Below, one piece after another: positions 1 to 8,696 of a stretch of 64,000 nucleotides of DNA. A program made the translations under genes and the position numbers. A model generated the notes under the pieces. The model did no database searches, had not been told where the DNA came from, and worked only from the letters and a program-made list of their open reading frames with translations. The stretch is from Microbacterium sp. 8M. Lineage in GTDB: Bacteria; Actinomycetota; Actinomycetes; Actinomycetales; Microbacteriaceae. Location: contig NZ_LR733284.1 of the NCBI RefSeq assembly GCF_902506375.1, forward strand, positions 3,254,250 to 3,318,249, in the 5' to 3' direction. How positions within the stretch are numbered: the first letter of the stretch is position 1; every line of letters starts with the position of its first letter.

Positions 1-379
1 CCACCCCGGCGAGCCGCCGGAGGTCGCGATCTCCGCCGCGCTCGCCAAGGCGCGCCCGCTCGACTGGAGCTCGCTGACCATCCGGCTCCGCGAACGCCAG
101 CTCGCCGCGTCGACCGGTGCGCGCAGCGAGGACGTGATCGAGTCGGAGCGCGCGTTCCTTCCCGCCCTGCTGGAGGCGTTCGAGCTGCTGCTGTCGCGCA
201 TGGGGCGCCGCTTCGAGTGGCAGCCCGCGCTCGGCGTCCGGGTCGTCATCCTCACGTACGAACGGTCGTTCGAGTCGTGGATCCTGTCCGGCGGCAACGA
301 GAAGTCGTTCCCGGAGTCGAGCTACGTGCGGCACACCCTCCCGGCGCTGCTGCTCGGTGTGAGCCGCCCGCAGGACTGA
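1..379 (+). CDS. TetR/AcrR-like regulator, C-terminal part (truncated by window edge)
   Basis: Reading from base 2, an open frame without a start runs to the TGA at 377-379, giving about 125 residues. The sequence is helical and alanine/leucine rich, with an acidic helix (ERAFLPALLEAFELLLSRMG) and a tail that looks like the ligand-binding half of TetR-type regulators. The DNA-binding N-terminus lies outside the window, so the family call is by general appearance only. It converges on the GH27 gene and shares a strong hairpin terminator with it. The target cannot be told; the adjacent glycan locus has its own ROK regulator. Confidence 0.5.
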   Translation, partial: HPGEPPEVAISAALAKARPLDWSSLTIRLRERQLAASTGARSEDVIESERAFLPALLEAFELLLSRMGRRFEWQPALGVRVVILTYERSFESWILSGGNEKSFPESSYVRHTLPALLLGVSRPQD

Positions 380-403
380 CGGGGCCGAAGCCTCGGCGTG
401 TGC

Positions 404-441
404 GCTCGGCCCGGCGGCGCTCCCCCGCCGCCGGGCCGAGC
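404..441. terminator. Bidirectional hairpin terminator between TetR-like gene and GH27 gene
   Basis: Perfect 15-bp inverted repeat: GCTCGGCCCGGCGGC at 404-418 and its complement at 427-441, with an 8-nt loop. It sits between two convergent stop codons. There is no clear T-tract, as is usual for GC-rich actinobacteria. Confidence 0.7.
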
Positions 442-447
442 CCGCGA

Positions 448-2904
448 TCACCGGGTCACGAACGAGAACCCGTCGACGCGCAGCACGTCACCGGACGCGA
501 GCACGAGCCGGAGCGTGTGCTGGCCCTTCTTCAGCCCGGTCTTCGCGAACAGCTCCTGCTGCGTCAGCCGCGCGTCGGCATGCACGTCCACGGTGCCCGC
601 CGGCTTGTCGTCCAGGTACACCTCGACCGTGCCCTGATCCGGCGCCTTCGGCCCCGTCACGGTGACGGCCGTGCCCGAGAAGGTCAACGAGACGGAGTCA
701 CCGGCCGTCTTCGTCCAGTGCACGTCGTCGCGCAGATCGCCGCGGAACCGGAAGCCCAGCGTGGTGTCGCCGTCGGGAAGCGACGCGAGGTACGCGGACG
801 ACAGCGTCACCGCATCGCCCTCGATCGTGTAGTCGGTCCCCTCCTGCAGCGCCGCGTCGCCGCGGTAGACGCCGAGGAGCTCCGACGATGCGCGCGCGAT
901 GTGCAGCGTCGCCGGGGTCGGGGCGGCCCGATCGAAGGCGATGTGGTCCACGTCGACGAGGCTCTCCTTCACCACGTCGAGCCGGTCCAGCAGCATGAAC
1001 TGCCCGGACTTCTTCACGACCCGGATCGTGTGGCTCCCGTTCGCGAGGTCGCGCTTGCTGAACACCGTCTGCTGCGCACCCCGCCCCTCGGCCTGATACG
1101 TGTCGACCGTGGTGACGAGCACGCCGTCGACGTACACCTCTGCCTGCCCCTGGGACGAATGCGTCTCGGTGACCCAGTCGATGCCGGTGCCGACGAACGA
1201 ATACTGGAACGAGCTGCCGTCGGCCTCCACGTAGTGCACGTCGTCCTGATAGTCGCCGAGGCCTCGGCCCGTGCTCTGCCCCCAGGCGCCGGTGTAGACG
1301 ATCGACGGATCCGAGTCGTTGACGGCGACGACGTTCGACGGGCCGGTGCTCGGCGCGGACCCGCCCTTCGAGGAGTCGAACACCGAGGCGACCACGTTCT
1401 GCGTCGCCCCGACGACCTCTTCCCCGCCGTTGCGCGACCACGCACCCGTGTAGGTCAGCTGCGCATCGTCGTCGTTGAGGGCGACCGTCGCCCCCTTGCT
1501 CGGCGTGAAGGTGTAGAGCTGGGCGCCGTGCACGGGCACGTCGGCGGCGACGAATGTGCCCTCGGCGGAGCCCGCGTTCTTCTTGGCCCAGAGGTCGCGC
1601 ACCTTCGCCGATCCCGTGATGCCGATGTCTGCCAGCGAGACGGTGATGTCGGCGTCCGTCTGGCCGAGGTTGAAGACGCCGACGGTGACGGATCCGTCCG
1701 GGTTGTTCGCGTACCAGACCTGCCGCGGAGTGGCGGTCGAGACGGGATGCGCCGCACGACCGGCCTGGTTCACCGCGATGACCTCGTCGTTCGTGAGCAG
1801 CTGGATCCCGTAGTCGTCGAGCTTCGTCATGTCGTTGCCGATGTAGAACGGTGCGGCGGACACGGCCCACAGCGTCGCCGCGGTGCGGCGCTCGTCCTTG
1901 GTGAGCCCGTCCATCTTGCCGTTGCCGACGTTGAGCGAGTCGAAGTCGTTCCACCCCGTGTGCGGCCCGGCGTAGCGCCACCAGTCGGCCGCACGCGGGA
2001 ACAGCCGTGCGATGTTGTCCCACTTGGTGAGCGCGACGTTCTCGCAGTAGCACTCGACATCCCATTCGACCCGCCGCCCCTGGGCGTACTGCGTCCAGTA
2101 GTCGGCATAGCGGATGTCGAGGGCCCAGGAGAGCTCGAACCAGATGTTGTTGCGCTTCAGCGCCTGCGACCAGGCCTTGACGTCGTCCCGCGCGTCGACG
2201 GACAGGTCGCCGATGCCGGATCCCGGCGTCACGCTGTCGAACTTCAGGAAGTCGACGCCCCACGAGCCGAAGAGGTCGGCGATGGAGTCGACGTACTTCT
2301 GCGCGCACGGGCGCGAGAAGTCGAGTGCGTAGCCGATGCCCCAGTAGTCCGCCTTCTGCAGCGGCTGCTTGACGATGTCGGCGGTGGTGCACTCCGGCGC
2401 GCCGTAGATCGGAAGGCCCGCCTCGTAGACGGCGTGCGAGACACCGGGGATCGCGTAGAGCCCGACCTTCTGGTCGTTGCCGTGGATGTGGTCGATGACC
2501 GCCTGCAGGCCGTTCGGGTAGAGCGTCTTGCTGGGGGTGGGACGACCGTACTCGTCGTTGCCGTCGTTCCATGCGGCGTCGATGTTGATGTGATCGAAGC
2601 CGGCGGACTGCAGCTTCTGGCGCATGGCGTCGGACTGCGCGACGATCTGGTCCGCGGTGATCCACTTCGAGCCGTTGCCCGCGTAGACCTGCATGCTGTA
2701 GCTGCTCCACCCCATGTAGGGGTGCGCGCCCAGGGGCTCGTCCGACGTGCGGGCACCGGCCGTCATGGTGTGCGCCGACCCGGGTGTCGAGGAGGCCGCC
2801 TTGGCCGCGGCCCCCTCTGCACCCAGGCCCAGGACGCCGACCGCGGCGACGGCGAGCCCCGCGATCCAGCGTCGCCCGAAGGCGCGGCGATCGATGATTG
2901 TCAT
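448..2904 (-). CDS. Exported GH27 alpha-galactosidase with CBM-X2-like domain
   Basis: 818-residue secreted alpha-galactosidase that would release alpha-linked galactose from oligo- or polysaccharides outside the cell. The N-terminus has a Tat-type signal (DRRAFGR near residues 5-11, then a hydrophobic stretch to about 30). The GH27 barrel covers about 60-470; MGWSSY, NIDAAWNDG and LKFD (likely nucleophile D223) are visible, and the likely acid/base lies in VEWDVE near D282. Two beta-sandwich segments with YTGAW repeats follow (about 470-640), then an X2-like region (DYTIEGDAVTLSSAYL). It lies 78 bp downstream of the GH36 gene with no operator between, so the two are probably co-transcribed. 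Enzyme class is firm; the natural substrate is inferred. Confidence 0.9.
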   Translation of the reverse strand: MTIIDRRAFGRRWIAGLAVAAVGVLGLGAEGAAAKAASSTPGSAHTMTAGARTSDEPLGAHPYMGWSSYSMQVYAGNGSKWITADQIVAQSDAMRQKLQSAGFDHINIDAAWNDGNDEYGRPTPSKTLYPNGLQAVIDHIHGNDQKVGLYAIPGVSHAVYEAGLPIYGAPECTTADIVKQPLQKADYWGIGYALDFSRPCAQKYVDSIADLFGSWGVDFLKFDSVTPGSGIGDLSVDARDDVKAWSQALKRNNIWFELSWALDIRYADYWTQYAQGRRVEWDVECYCENVALTKWDNIARLFPRAADWWRYAGPHTGWNDFDSLNVGNGKMDGLTKDERRTAATLWAVSAAPFYIGNDMTKLDDYGIQLLTNDEVIAVNQAGRAAHPVSTATPRQVWYANNPDGSVTVGVFNLGQTDADITVSLADIGITGSAKVRDLWAKKNAGSAEGTFVAADVPVHGAQLYTFTPSKGATVALNDDDAQLTYTGAWSRNGGEEVVGATQNVVASVFDSSKGGSAPSTGPSNVVAVNDSDPSIVYTGAWGQSTGRGLGDYQDDVHYVEADGSSFQYSFVGTGIDWVTETHSSQGQAEVYVDGVLVTTVDTYQAEGRGAQQTVFSKRDLANGSHTIRVVKKSGQFMLLDRLDVVKESLVDVDHIAFDRAAPTPATLHIARASSELLGVYRGDAALQEGTDYTIEGDAVTLSSAYLASLPDGDTTLGFRFRGDLRDDVHWTKTAGDSVSLTFSGTAVTVTGPKAPDQGTVEVYLDDKPAGTVDVHADARLTQQELFAKTGLKKGQHTLRLVLASGDVLRVDGFSFVTR

Positions 2905-2982
2905 GATTTCCTCTCTGCGGTGGGTTCGGCGGTGAACCCCGCGCCTCGTCGCGCGGTTCCCAGGGTGGATCTCGTCGGCGGA

Positions 2983-5166
2983 TCAGATCCGCTCGACGTC
3001 GAAGAGCAGGGCCTGCTGCGGGTTGAGGGTCGGAAGCGGCACCCCGGCGGTGGCCAGCACGGCGCCGGGGAGCACCACGCCGCCGTCGGCCAGCCCCGCC
3101 ATCCACGCGGGGGCCGCGACCTGATGCAGGCTCACCGGGCCGAGCTCGTCGCGCAGCCGCACCCGGTAGCGCTCCCCCGCGTCGAGCCCCGGGAAGCGCA
3201 CGCGTCCGGTCTGCCCGTCCGCGGAGGTGGCCAGCCGCGCCCACGTGAACAGCGCGCGGGCGCCGTCCGCGGCGACGATGCCGGTGAGCTGAGCCCCCTC
3301 GTCGGAGAGATCCGCGTTCACCACCTCGCCGCTGTGGATCAGCGCGCGCAGCTCCTTGTACAGCCTCGACCAGGCGACGATCACGGCGAGCTCCTCCGGC
3401 GCGGAGGCGGTGAGGTCGGCCTCGATGCCGGCGTGCGCGGTGAGCGCCACCGCGAGCCGGAACGACAGATCGGTGTGGCGCGACGTCGTGTGCGAGCGGG
3501 CCGCGCCGAGATGGGAGCCGATCAGCTCCGGCGGCACCAGCAGGCGGGTCCACCGCTCGATGCGCGCGCGCTCGACCGGGTCGTTGCAGTCCGAGGCCCA
3601 CACCCGGTCGGTGCGCTCCAGGATGCCGAGGTCGACGCGTCCGCCGCCGCCGGAGCAGGTCTCGATCTCGAGACCGGGATGCCGGTCGCGCAGCTCGTCC
3701 AGCATCCGGTAGAGGGCCGTGGTCTGCGCGTGCACGAGCGGGCGGTCACCGCCTTCGCGCCGGCCCACGGGCTCGAGCAGGTCGCGGTTGTGGTCCCACT
3801 TGAGGTAGTCGATGCGGTGCCGATCGACGAGGGCGCTGATGCGCTCGATGACCAGGGCGTAGGCGGCCGGATCCGCCAGGTCCAGCACCTGCTGGTTGCG
3901 CGAGGTGGCACCCGCCCCCTCGCGCGGCGCCAGGATCCACTCCGGGTGCTCGCGCGCGAGATCCGAGTCCGCGTTGATCATCTCGGGCTCGAACCACAGC
4001 CCGAACTGCATCCCTCGCGCCCGCACGGCCTCGACGAACGGGTCGAGGCCCTGCGGCCAGACCTCTTCGTCGACGAGCCAGTCCCCGAGCCCGGCGTTGT
4101 CGCTGCGGCGCCCCCGGAACCAGCCGTCGTCGAGCACGATCCGCTCGACACCGACCTCGGCAGCGCGGTCGGCGAGCTCGACGAGTCGGGTGAGGTCGTG
4201 ATCGAAGTACACCGCCTCCCATGTGTTCAGCACGAGGGGGCGCGGGCTGCTCGGATGACCACGGCGAGCCCGGAGCCGACGGTGGAAACGCGACGAGAGG
4301 CCGTCGAGGCCGCGGTCGGACCACGCGAACAGCGCGGTCGGCGCGTCGTAGCGCTCGCCCGGCTGCAGGATCACCTCACCCGGGCGCAGCAGCTCGCCGG
4401 CGCCGATGACGCGGGACAGGCCGCCGGCGCCTTCGGGCAGACGCTCGGCGAGGTACTCCCCGTCGCCGCTCCACGCCAGGTGCGTCGCCCACACCTCGCC
4501 GCGGCGGAAACCGAACGCCGGCGTCCCCGCGACGAGGAGGAAGGGCGCGTCATGGCCCGGCTTGCCGCGTCGAGCCCTGCGCGCGTGCGTGCCGAAGGCG
4601 AAGGGCAGGCGCTGGGGTGCGCGCTCGCGGCACCACTTGCCCGTGAGGTCGAGCAGCTCCTCGGCACGCTCGGGCAGCGGCAGCAGAGCCCGCAGCCCGT
4701 CGAGCGTGTATGCGCCCGGCGCGTCGGGCGGGTTCTGGATCGACAGATCCACGGCGAGCACGCCGGCCGGGTCCAGACGCAGCTCCATGCGCGCAGTCGT
4801 GCCGGCGATGCGGTCGCCGAAGCCCAGGGCGATGAGTCCACCGCCGTCCGGCGACGGCTCGGCGTGCACGGATTCGAGTTCCGGCCGCGGCGTGGTGGCG
4901 AGGCCCGCGCGGTGCCCCGTCTGCGCGGGGGTCCCCGCCCAGCCGTCCCGCTCACTCGGCCAGACGGTGAACGACCGCGGCACGTCGGGCGCGTTGTTCA
5001 GCACAGCGGGCGTCGCGGTCTCGCGCAGTGCTCGGATCGCGTCCTCATCGAGCGGCCCGAGATCGGCGCCCCAGTGCAGCACCTGCGGAACCGGTGCGGA
5101 GCAGTCGATGACGAGCGCCGTTCCGGCGGCTCGCAGGACATGGACGGCACCTTCGCTGTGCGGCAT
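2983..5166 (-). CDS. GH36 alpha-galactosidase (intracellular)
   Basis: 727-residue cytoplasmic alpha-galactosidase with no signal peptide. GH36 signatures are clear: VLDDGWF, LWFEPEM, the nucleophile in YLKWDHNRD (about D458) and the acid/base in WASDCNDP (about D526), plus ETCSGGGGR. An upstream ATG at 5184 is in frame, but the ATG at 5166 is preceded by GAGGGG at 8-nt spacing, so I use 5166. It is the first gene of a minus-strand pair with the exported GH27 enzyme, fired from the divergent promoter region at 5185-5220 that holds a palindromic operator. It probably hydrolyses imported galacto-oligosaccharides. Confidence 0.92.
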   Translation of the reverse strand: MPHSEGAVHVLRAAGTALVIDCSAPVPQVLHWGADLGPLDEDAIRALRETATPAVLNNAPDVPRSFTVWPSERDGWAGTPAQTGHRAGLATTPRPELESVHAEPSPDGGGLIALGFGDRIAGTTARMELRLDPAGVLAVDLSIQNPPDAPGAYTLDGLRALLPLPERAEELLDLTGKWCRERAPQRLPFAFGTHARRARRGKPGHDAPFLLVAGTPAFGFRRGEVWATHLAWSGDGEYLAERLPEGAGGLSRVIGAGELLRPGEVILQPGERYDAPTALFAWSDRGLDGLSSRFHRRLRARRGHPSSPRPLVLNTWEAVYFDHDLTRLVELADRAAEVGVERIVLDDGWFRGRRSDNAGLGDWLVDEEVWPQGLDPFVEAVRARGMQFGLWFEPEMINADSDLAREHPEWILAPREGAGATSRNQQVLDLADPAAYALVIERISALVDRHRIDYLKWDHNRDLLEPVGRREGGDRPLVHAQTTALYRMLDELRDRHPGLEIETCSGGGGRVDLGILERTDRVWASDCNDPVERARIERWTRLLVPPELIGSHLGAARSHTTSRHTDLSFRLAVALTAHAGIEADLTASAPEELAVIVAWSRLYKELRALIHSGEVVNADLSDEGAQLTGIVAADGARALFTWARLATSADGQTGRVRFPGLDAGERYRVRLRDELGPVSLHQVAAPAWMAGLADGGVVLPGAVLATAGVPLPTLNPQQALLFDVERI

Positions 5167-5187
5167 CGGACGTTCCCCTCGCATTTA

Positions 5188-5217
5188 TTGACAGTGGTAA
5201 TTAATCACGATTAAGCT
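5188..5217 (+). promoter_or_regulatory. Promoter of the GH95 operon
   Basis: TTGACA at 5188-5193 and TAAGCT at 5212-5217 are separated by 18 bp and face the GH95 gene. The AT-rich spacer contains the palindromic operator at 5201-5214, so a bound regulator would cover the -10 box. The opposite strand of this segment must also drive the GH36 gene, whose -10 I cannot fix. Confidence 0.55.
5201..5214. promoter_or_regulatory. Palindromic operator in divergent glycosidase promoter
   Basis: TTAATC-AC-GATTAA is a perfect 6+6 dyad in otherwise GC-rich DNA, midway between the divergent GH36 and GH95 genes. The obvious candidate to bind it is the ROK regulator encoded three genes downstream at 8697. 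That assignment is inferred from position only. Confidence 0.55.
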
Positions 5218-5294
5218 GGCCGTGCAAGCAAAGATCCGAGGTCTGCGGCGACGGCGCGAGACTCCAACGGATCCCCCGATCGATGAGGACCCCG

Positions 5295-7736
5295 ATGCCC
5301 GACACCCTGCGCCTGTCCTGGGACGCCCCCGCCGACCGGTGGGAGTCGGCCGTCCCGCTCGGCAACGGACGCATCGGCGCGATGGCCTTCGGGGGCCCGG
5401 CGGCCCGCTACGCGCTCAACGACGCGACCGTGTGGTCGGGAACGCCCGACGGCCCGGCCCGGGCGCTCGACGGAGTGCGCGCCCGGGGCGCCGGTCCCGA
5501 GCGCCTCGCCCGCGTGCGGGCCGCCCTCGACGCCGGCCGCGTGCGCGAGGCGGAGGAACTGCTGATGGCGTTCGAGGGTCCGTACTCGCAGGAGTTCCTG
5601 CCGCTCGCCGACCTCCGGATCGACATCCCTGGCGCGCGCGCAGGATCGCCCGCGCGGATCCTCGACCTCGACGACGCGGTCCTGGCGGAGAACCTGCTGA
5701 TCGACGGCGGCTCCGTGCGCCGTCGATCCTGGGCGTCGGCGCCCGCGGCGGCGCTGATCATCGAGCTGACCGCCGACGCCGAGTTCTCCGTCGCTCTCGG
5801 GCTCAGCACCCCGCTGCACGGCGCAGTGCACACGCACGGGATCGGGGCGGTGCACACGCACGGGATCGGGGCAGTGCACACGCACGGGATCGGGTTGGAC
5901 GTCATCGCTCCGGTGGACGGCGCCCCGCTGCACGAGGCCTCCGCGGTGCCGCACCGCTACGCCACGTCCGACGACGAGTTCGACGCGTTCGCCTCGGTGG
6001 CCGTCGCACTCGACACCGACGGTTTCGTGGAGGCGACGCCGGACGGCGCGCGCATCCACGGGGTCCGCCGGCTGCTGATCGCCCTCTCCACATCGTCGCG
6101 CGCCGGGTTATGGTGGGCCGACGCGGACGGGGATTGGCGGGTCGCCTCGCGCGAGGCGATCCGGAGCCGCGCCAGGGAGCGCGCCGAGGCGGCGTCACAC
6201 CGCGCCGCGTCGGAGCTCTTCGACGAGCACGTCGCCGACCGTCGGCGGCAGGCTCGGGCGCGGTTCGCGATCGGCGGCCGCCGTGAAGGGACCTGGGACG
6301 TCGAGCGCGACGTGCTGCGCGGCGCGGATCCGGCGCTGCGCGCCACCGTGATCGCAGAGTACGGCGCGTACCTGCTGCGGTCGGCGTCGCGCGCGGGCAG
6401 CCCGCCGGCGAACCTGCAGGGCATCTGGAACGATCAGCCGACCCCGGCGTGGTCGTCGAACTACACGATCAACATCAACACGCAGATGAACTACTGGGCG
6501 GCGCCCCTGCTCGGCCTCGACGACTCGTTCGAGCCGCTCCTCGCCCTGGTGGAGCACGTCGCCGGGAACGGACGGGAGGTCGCGCGCGAGCTCTACGGCG
6601 CGCGCGGGTGGGTGGCCCATCACAACACGGACCTGTGGGGGTGGGCCCTGCCGGTCGGGGACGGGCACGGAGCGGCGAGCTGGGCGATCTGGATGATGGG
6701 CGGAGTGTGGCTCACCCACAACCTGTGGGACGCCTACGCCTTCGGGGGCGACGATGAGCTTCTGCGCCGCCGGATCTGGCCGATCCTGCGCGGCGCCGCC
6801 GAGTTCTGCCTCGACTGGCTGGTCCCCGGTCCCGACGGCGCTCTGCGCACCTCGCCGTCGACCTCGCCGGAGAACTCCTTCGTCGCGGCAGACGGGGGCA
6901 ACACCGCGCTCGGGCTCACGGCGGCGAGCGACCTCTTCCTGATCGCGGCGCTGTTCGAGCGCACGCTGACCGCCCTCGACATCCTGGGGATCGAGGATCC
7001 GCTCCGCAACGAGATCGAGGCGGCGCTGCCCGCGCTCGCGCGGGCCGGGATCGACTCCCGCGGACGACTGCGCGAGTGGTCCGCGGAGGTGGTGGAGTCG
7101 GAGCCCCTGCACCGGCACCTCTCGCCCCTCATCGGCATCCACCCGCTGGACGTGCTCACCCGCGACCGTGATCCGCGCCTGTTCGAGGCCGGGATCCGGC
7201 TCCTCGACGCGCGCGGCCCCGGGGCGATGGGCTGGTCATGGGCGTGGAAGATCGCGCTGCACGCCCGCGTCGGCGACGGCGAGACGGCGTCCGCGCTGCT
7301 CGAGGAGGCGCTCACGCCCTTCGACGGCGACGCGTCGCGCCACGGTCCTGTCGACGGGTCGGAGCGGGGAGGCCTGCTCCCGAACCTGTTCAGCACGCAC
7401 CCGCCGTTCCAGATCGACGGCAACCTCGGCTTCCCCGCGGCCATCGCCGAACTCCTCGTGCAGAGCCACGAGGGCGTCGTGGCGCTGCTCCCCGCACTCC
7501 CCTCCTCGTGGCCCGACGGCGACGTCCAGGGGATCGGGGCGCGCACCGGACTCCACGTCGACCTCTCCTGGCGCGACGGCGTGCTGTCCGCATCGACCGT
7601 CCACAACGCGCTGCGCGCGCCGCAGCGCGTCACCGTGACGTGGCACGGGCACCAGGTCTCCCTGGAGGTGCCAGGGCATGGAAGCATCGGAGTACCGATC
7701 GCCGAGTCCGAAGGAGGGCGACACCATGCACGGTGA
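5295..7736 (+). CDS. GH95 family glycoside hydrolase (alpha-L-fucosidase / alpha-L-galactosidase type)
   Basis: 813-residue GH95 enzyme, cytoplasmic (no signal). Members remove terminal alpha-1,2-L-fucose or L-galactose, for example from xyloglucan or arabinogalactan. Visible signatures: LGNGRIGAMAFGG near the start, NLQGIWND, SNYTININTQMNYW, HHNTDLWGW, STSPENSF, WSWAWKIALHARV and FQIDGNLG. An in-frame ATG at 5283 lacks a ribosome site; the ATG at 5295 has GAGGA about 5 nt upstream, so I use it. The N-terminal domain carries three tandem copies of AVHTHGIG encoded by a 24-bp repeat. The gene overlaps the esterase gene by 11 bp. Family firm; exact sugar specificity uncertain. Confidence 0.88.
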   Translation: MPDTLRLSWDAPADRWESAVPLGNGRIGAMAFGGPAARYALNDATVWSGTPDGPARALDGVRARGAGPERLARVRAALDAGRVREAEELLMAFEGPYSQEFLPLADLRIDIPGARAGSPARILDLDDAVLAENLLIDGGSVRRRSWASAPAAALIIELTADAEFSVALGLSTPLHGAVHTHGIGAVHTHGIGAVHTHGIGLDVIAPVDGAPLHEASAVPHRYATSDDEFDAFASVAVALDTDGFVEATPDGARIHGVRRLLIALSTSSRAGLWWADADGDWRVASREAIRSRARERAEAASHRAASELFDEHVADRRRQARARFAIGGRREGTWDVERDVLRGADPALRATVIAEYGAYLLRSASRAGSPPANLQGIWNDQPTPAWSSNYTININTQMNYWAAPLLGLDDSFEPLLALVEHVAGNGREVARELYGARGWVAHHNTDLWGWALPVGDGHGAASWAIWMMGGVWLTHNLWDAYAFGGDDELLRRRIWPILRGAAEFCLDWLVPGPDGALRTSPSTSPENSFVAADGGNTALGLTAASDLFLIAALFERTLTALDILGIEDPLRNEIEAALPALARAGIDSRGRLREWSAEVVESEPLHRHLSPLIGIHPLDVLTRDRDPRLFEAGIRLLDARGPGAMGWSWAWKIALHARVGDGETASALLEEALTPFDGDASRHGPVDGSERGGLLPNLFSTHPPFQIDGNLGFPAAIAELLVQSHEGVVALLPALPSSWPDGDVQGIGARTGLHVDLSWRDGVLSASTVHNALRAPQRVTVTWHGHQVSLEVPGHGSIGVPIAESEGGRHHAR
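5823..5894 (+). repeat. 24-bp tandem repeat, three copies, inside GH95 gene
   Basis: Units at 5823-5846, 5847-5870 and 5871-5894 are identical except for one base in the middle copy. Each encodes AVHTHGIG in frame, so copy-number change would not break the gene. Confidence 0.95.
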
Positions 7737-8667
7737 CCTCGCAGACGTCGACGTCCCCACGACGCAGACCGAGCCCGCCGACTTCGACCGGTTCTGGGCC
7801 GACACCCTCGCCGAGACCCGCGCCCATCCCCTCGATCTGACCGTGACGCCGCATGCGACGGGGCTCGCGGTGATCGACGTCTTCGAGGTCGCGTTCCGCG
7901 GCTTCGGCGGAACGCGGATCCACGCCTGGCTGCGCGTCCCGCGCGGCGTTCCCGGCGCGCTGCCCGGCCTCGTCCAGTTCTTCGGCTACGGCAACGGCCG
8001 CGGGCACGCGCTGCGCGATCTGCGCTGGGCGGCGGCCGGCTACGCGCATCTCGTCGTCGACGCGCGCGGCCAGGGGCACGGGACCACCGATGATGACCGG
8101 CCCGATGGCGGACCGTCGGCGGGCGGCTTCCTCACCCGGGGCCTGCGATCGCCCCAGGAGTACTACTACCGGGGCGTCTACGCCGACGCCGTGCGGGCGG
8201 TCGAGGCGATGCGCGCCCTCGACGTCGTCGACGCCGGTCGCGTGGGCGTCGTCGGTGCGAGCCAGGGCGGCGGGATCGCGCTCGCGATGGCCGGGCTCGT
8301 GCCCGACCTGCGCGCGGCGATCATCCAGGCGCCGTTCCTCTGCGAGCTCGACCGCGCCGCGCTGCTCAGCCGCGAGCATCCGTACGCCCTGCTCACGCAG
8401 CACTTCGCGGATCGCCGCCTCGAGGTGCCCGCCGCGCTCGACACCCTGCGCTACTTCGACGGAGTCAACCTCGCCCGTCGCGCGACCGCGCCGGCGCTGC
8501 TCAGCACCGGTCTGCAGGACGGCATCGCGCCGCCCGAGACCGTGCTCCCCGCCTTCACGGCGTATGCCGGTCCCAAGCAGATCGTGCTCTGGCCGTACAA
8601 CGGGCATGAGGCCGGGGGCGACCTCGACGAGGAGAACGCGATCGAGTTCGCCGCGGCGCACCTGTGA
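7726..8667 (+). CDS. CE7-like acetyl esterase (acetyl xylan esterase / cephalosporin C deacetylase family)
   Basis: 313-residue alpha/beta hydrolase of the AXE1 type that removes acetyl groups from sugars, probably in the cytoplasm on imported oligosaccharides. The triad is visible: Ser179 in GASQGG, Asp265 in GLQDGIAPP and His294 in YNGHEAGG; ARGQGHG and YYYRGVYADAVRA are family hallmarks. An upstream in-frame ATG (7678) exists, but the ATG at 7726 follows AAGGAGGG at 7-nt spacing and is clearly the start. It overlaps the GH95 gene by 11 bp and the next gene begins about 30 bp later, so this is one operon. It would strip acetyl groups that block the glycosidases. Confidence 0.88.
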   Translation: MHGDLADVDVPTTQTEPADFDRFWADTLAETRAHPLDLTVTPHATGLAVIDVFEVAFRGFGGTRIHAWLRVPRGVPGALPGLVQFFGYGNGRGHALRDLRWAAAGYAHLVVDARGQGHGTTDDDRPDGGPSAGGFLTRGLRSPQEYYYRGVYADAVRAVEAMRALDVVDAGRVGVVGASQGGGIALAMAGLVPDLRAAIIQAPFLCELDRAALLSREHPYALLTQHFADRRLEVPAALDTLRYFDGVNLARRATAPALLSTGLQDGIAPPETVLPAFTAYAGPKQIVLWPYNGHEAGGDLDEENAIEFAAAHL

Positions 8668-8696
8668 ACCCGACGCCCGCAGATGGAGAGCATCCG

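Noticed and set aside
217..5214. 1665-codon plus-strand open frame opposite the two alpha-galactosidase genes
   Set aside because: It is antisense to two genes with clear catalytic motifs, is low-complexity Arg/Val/Gly sequence, and reflects the high GC third-position bias of the real genes.
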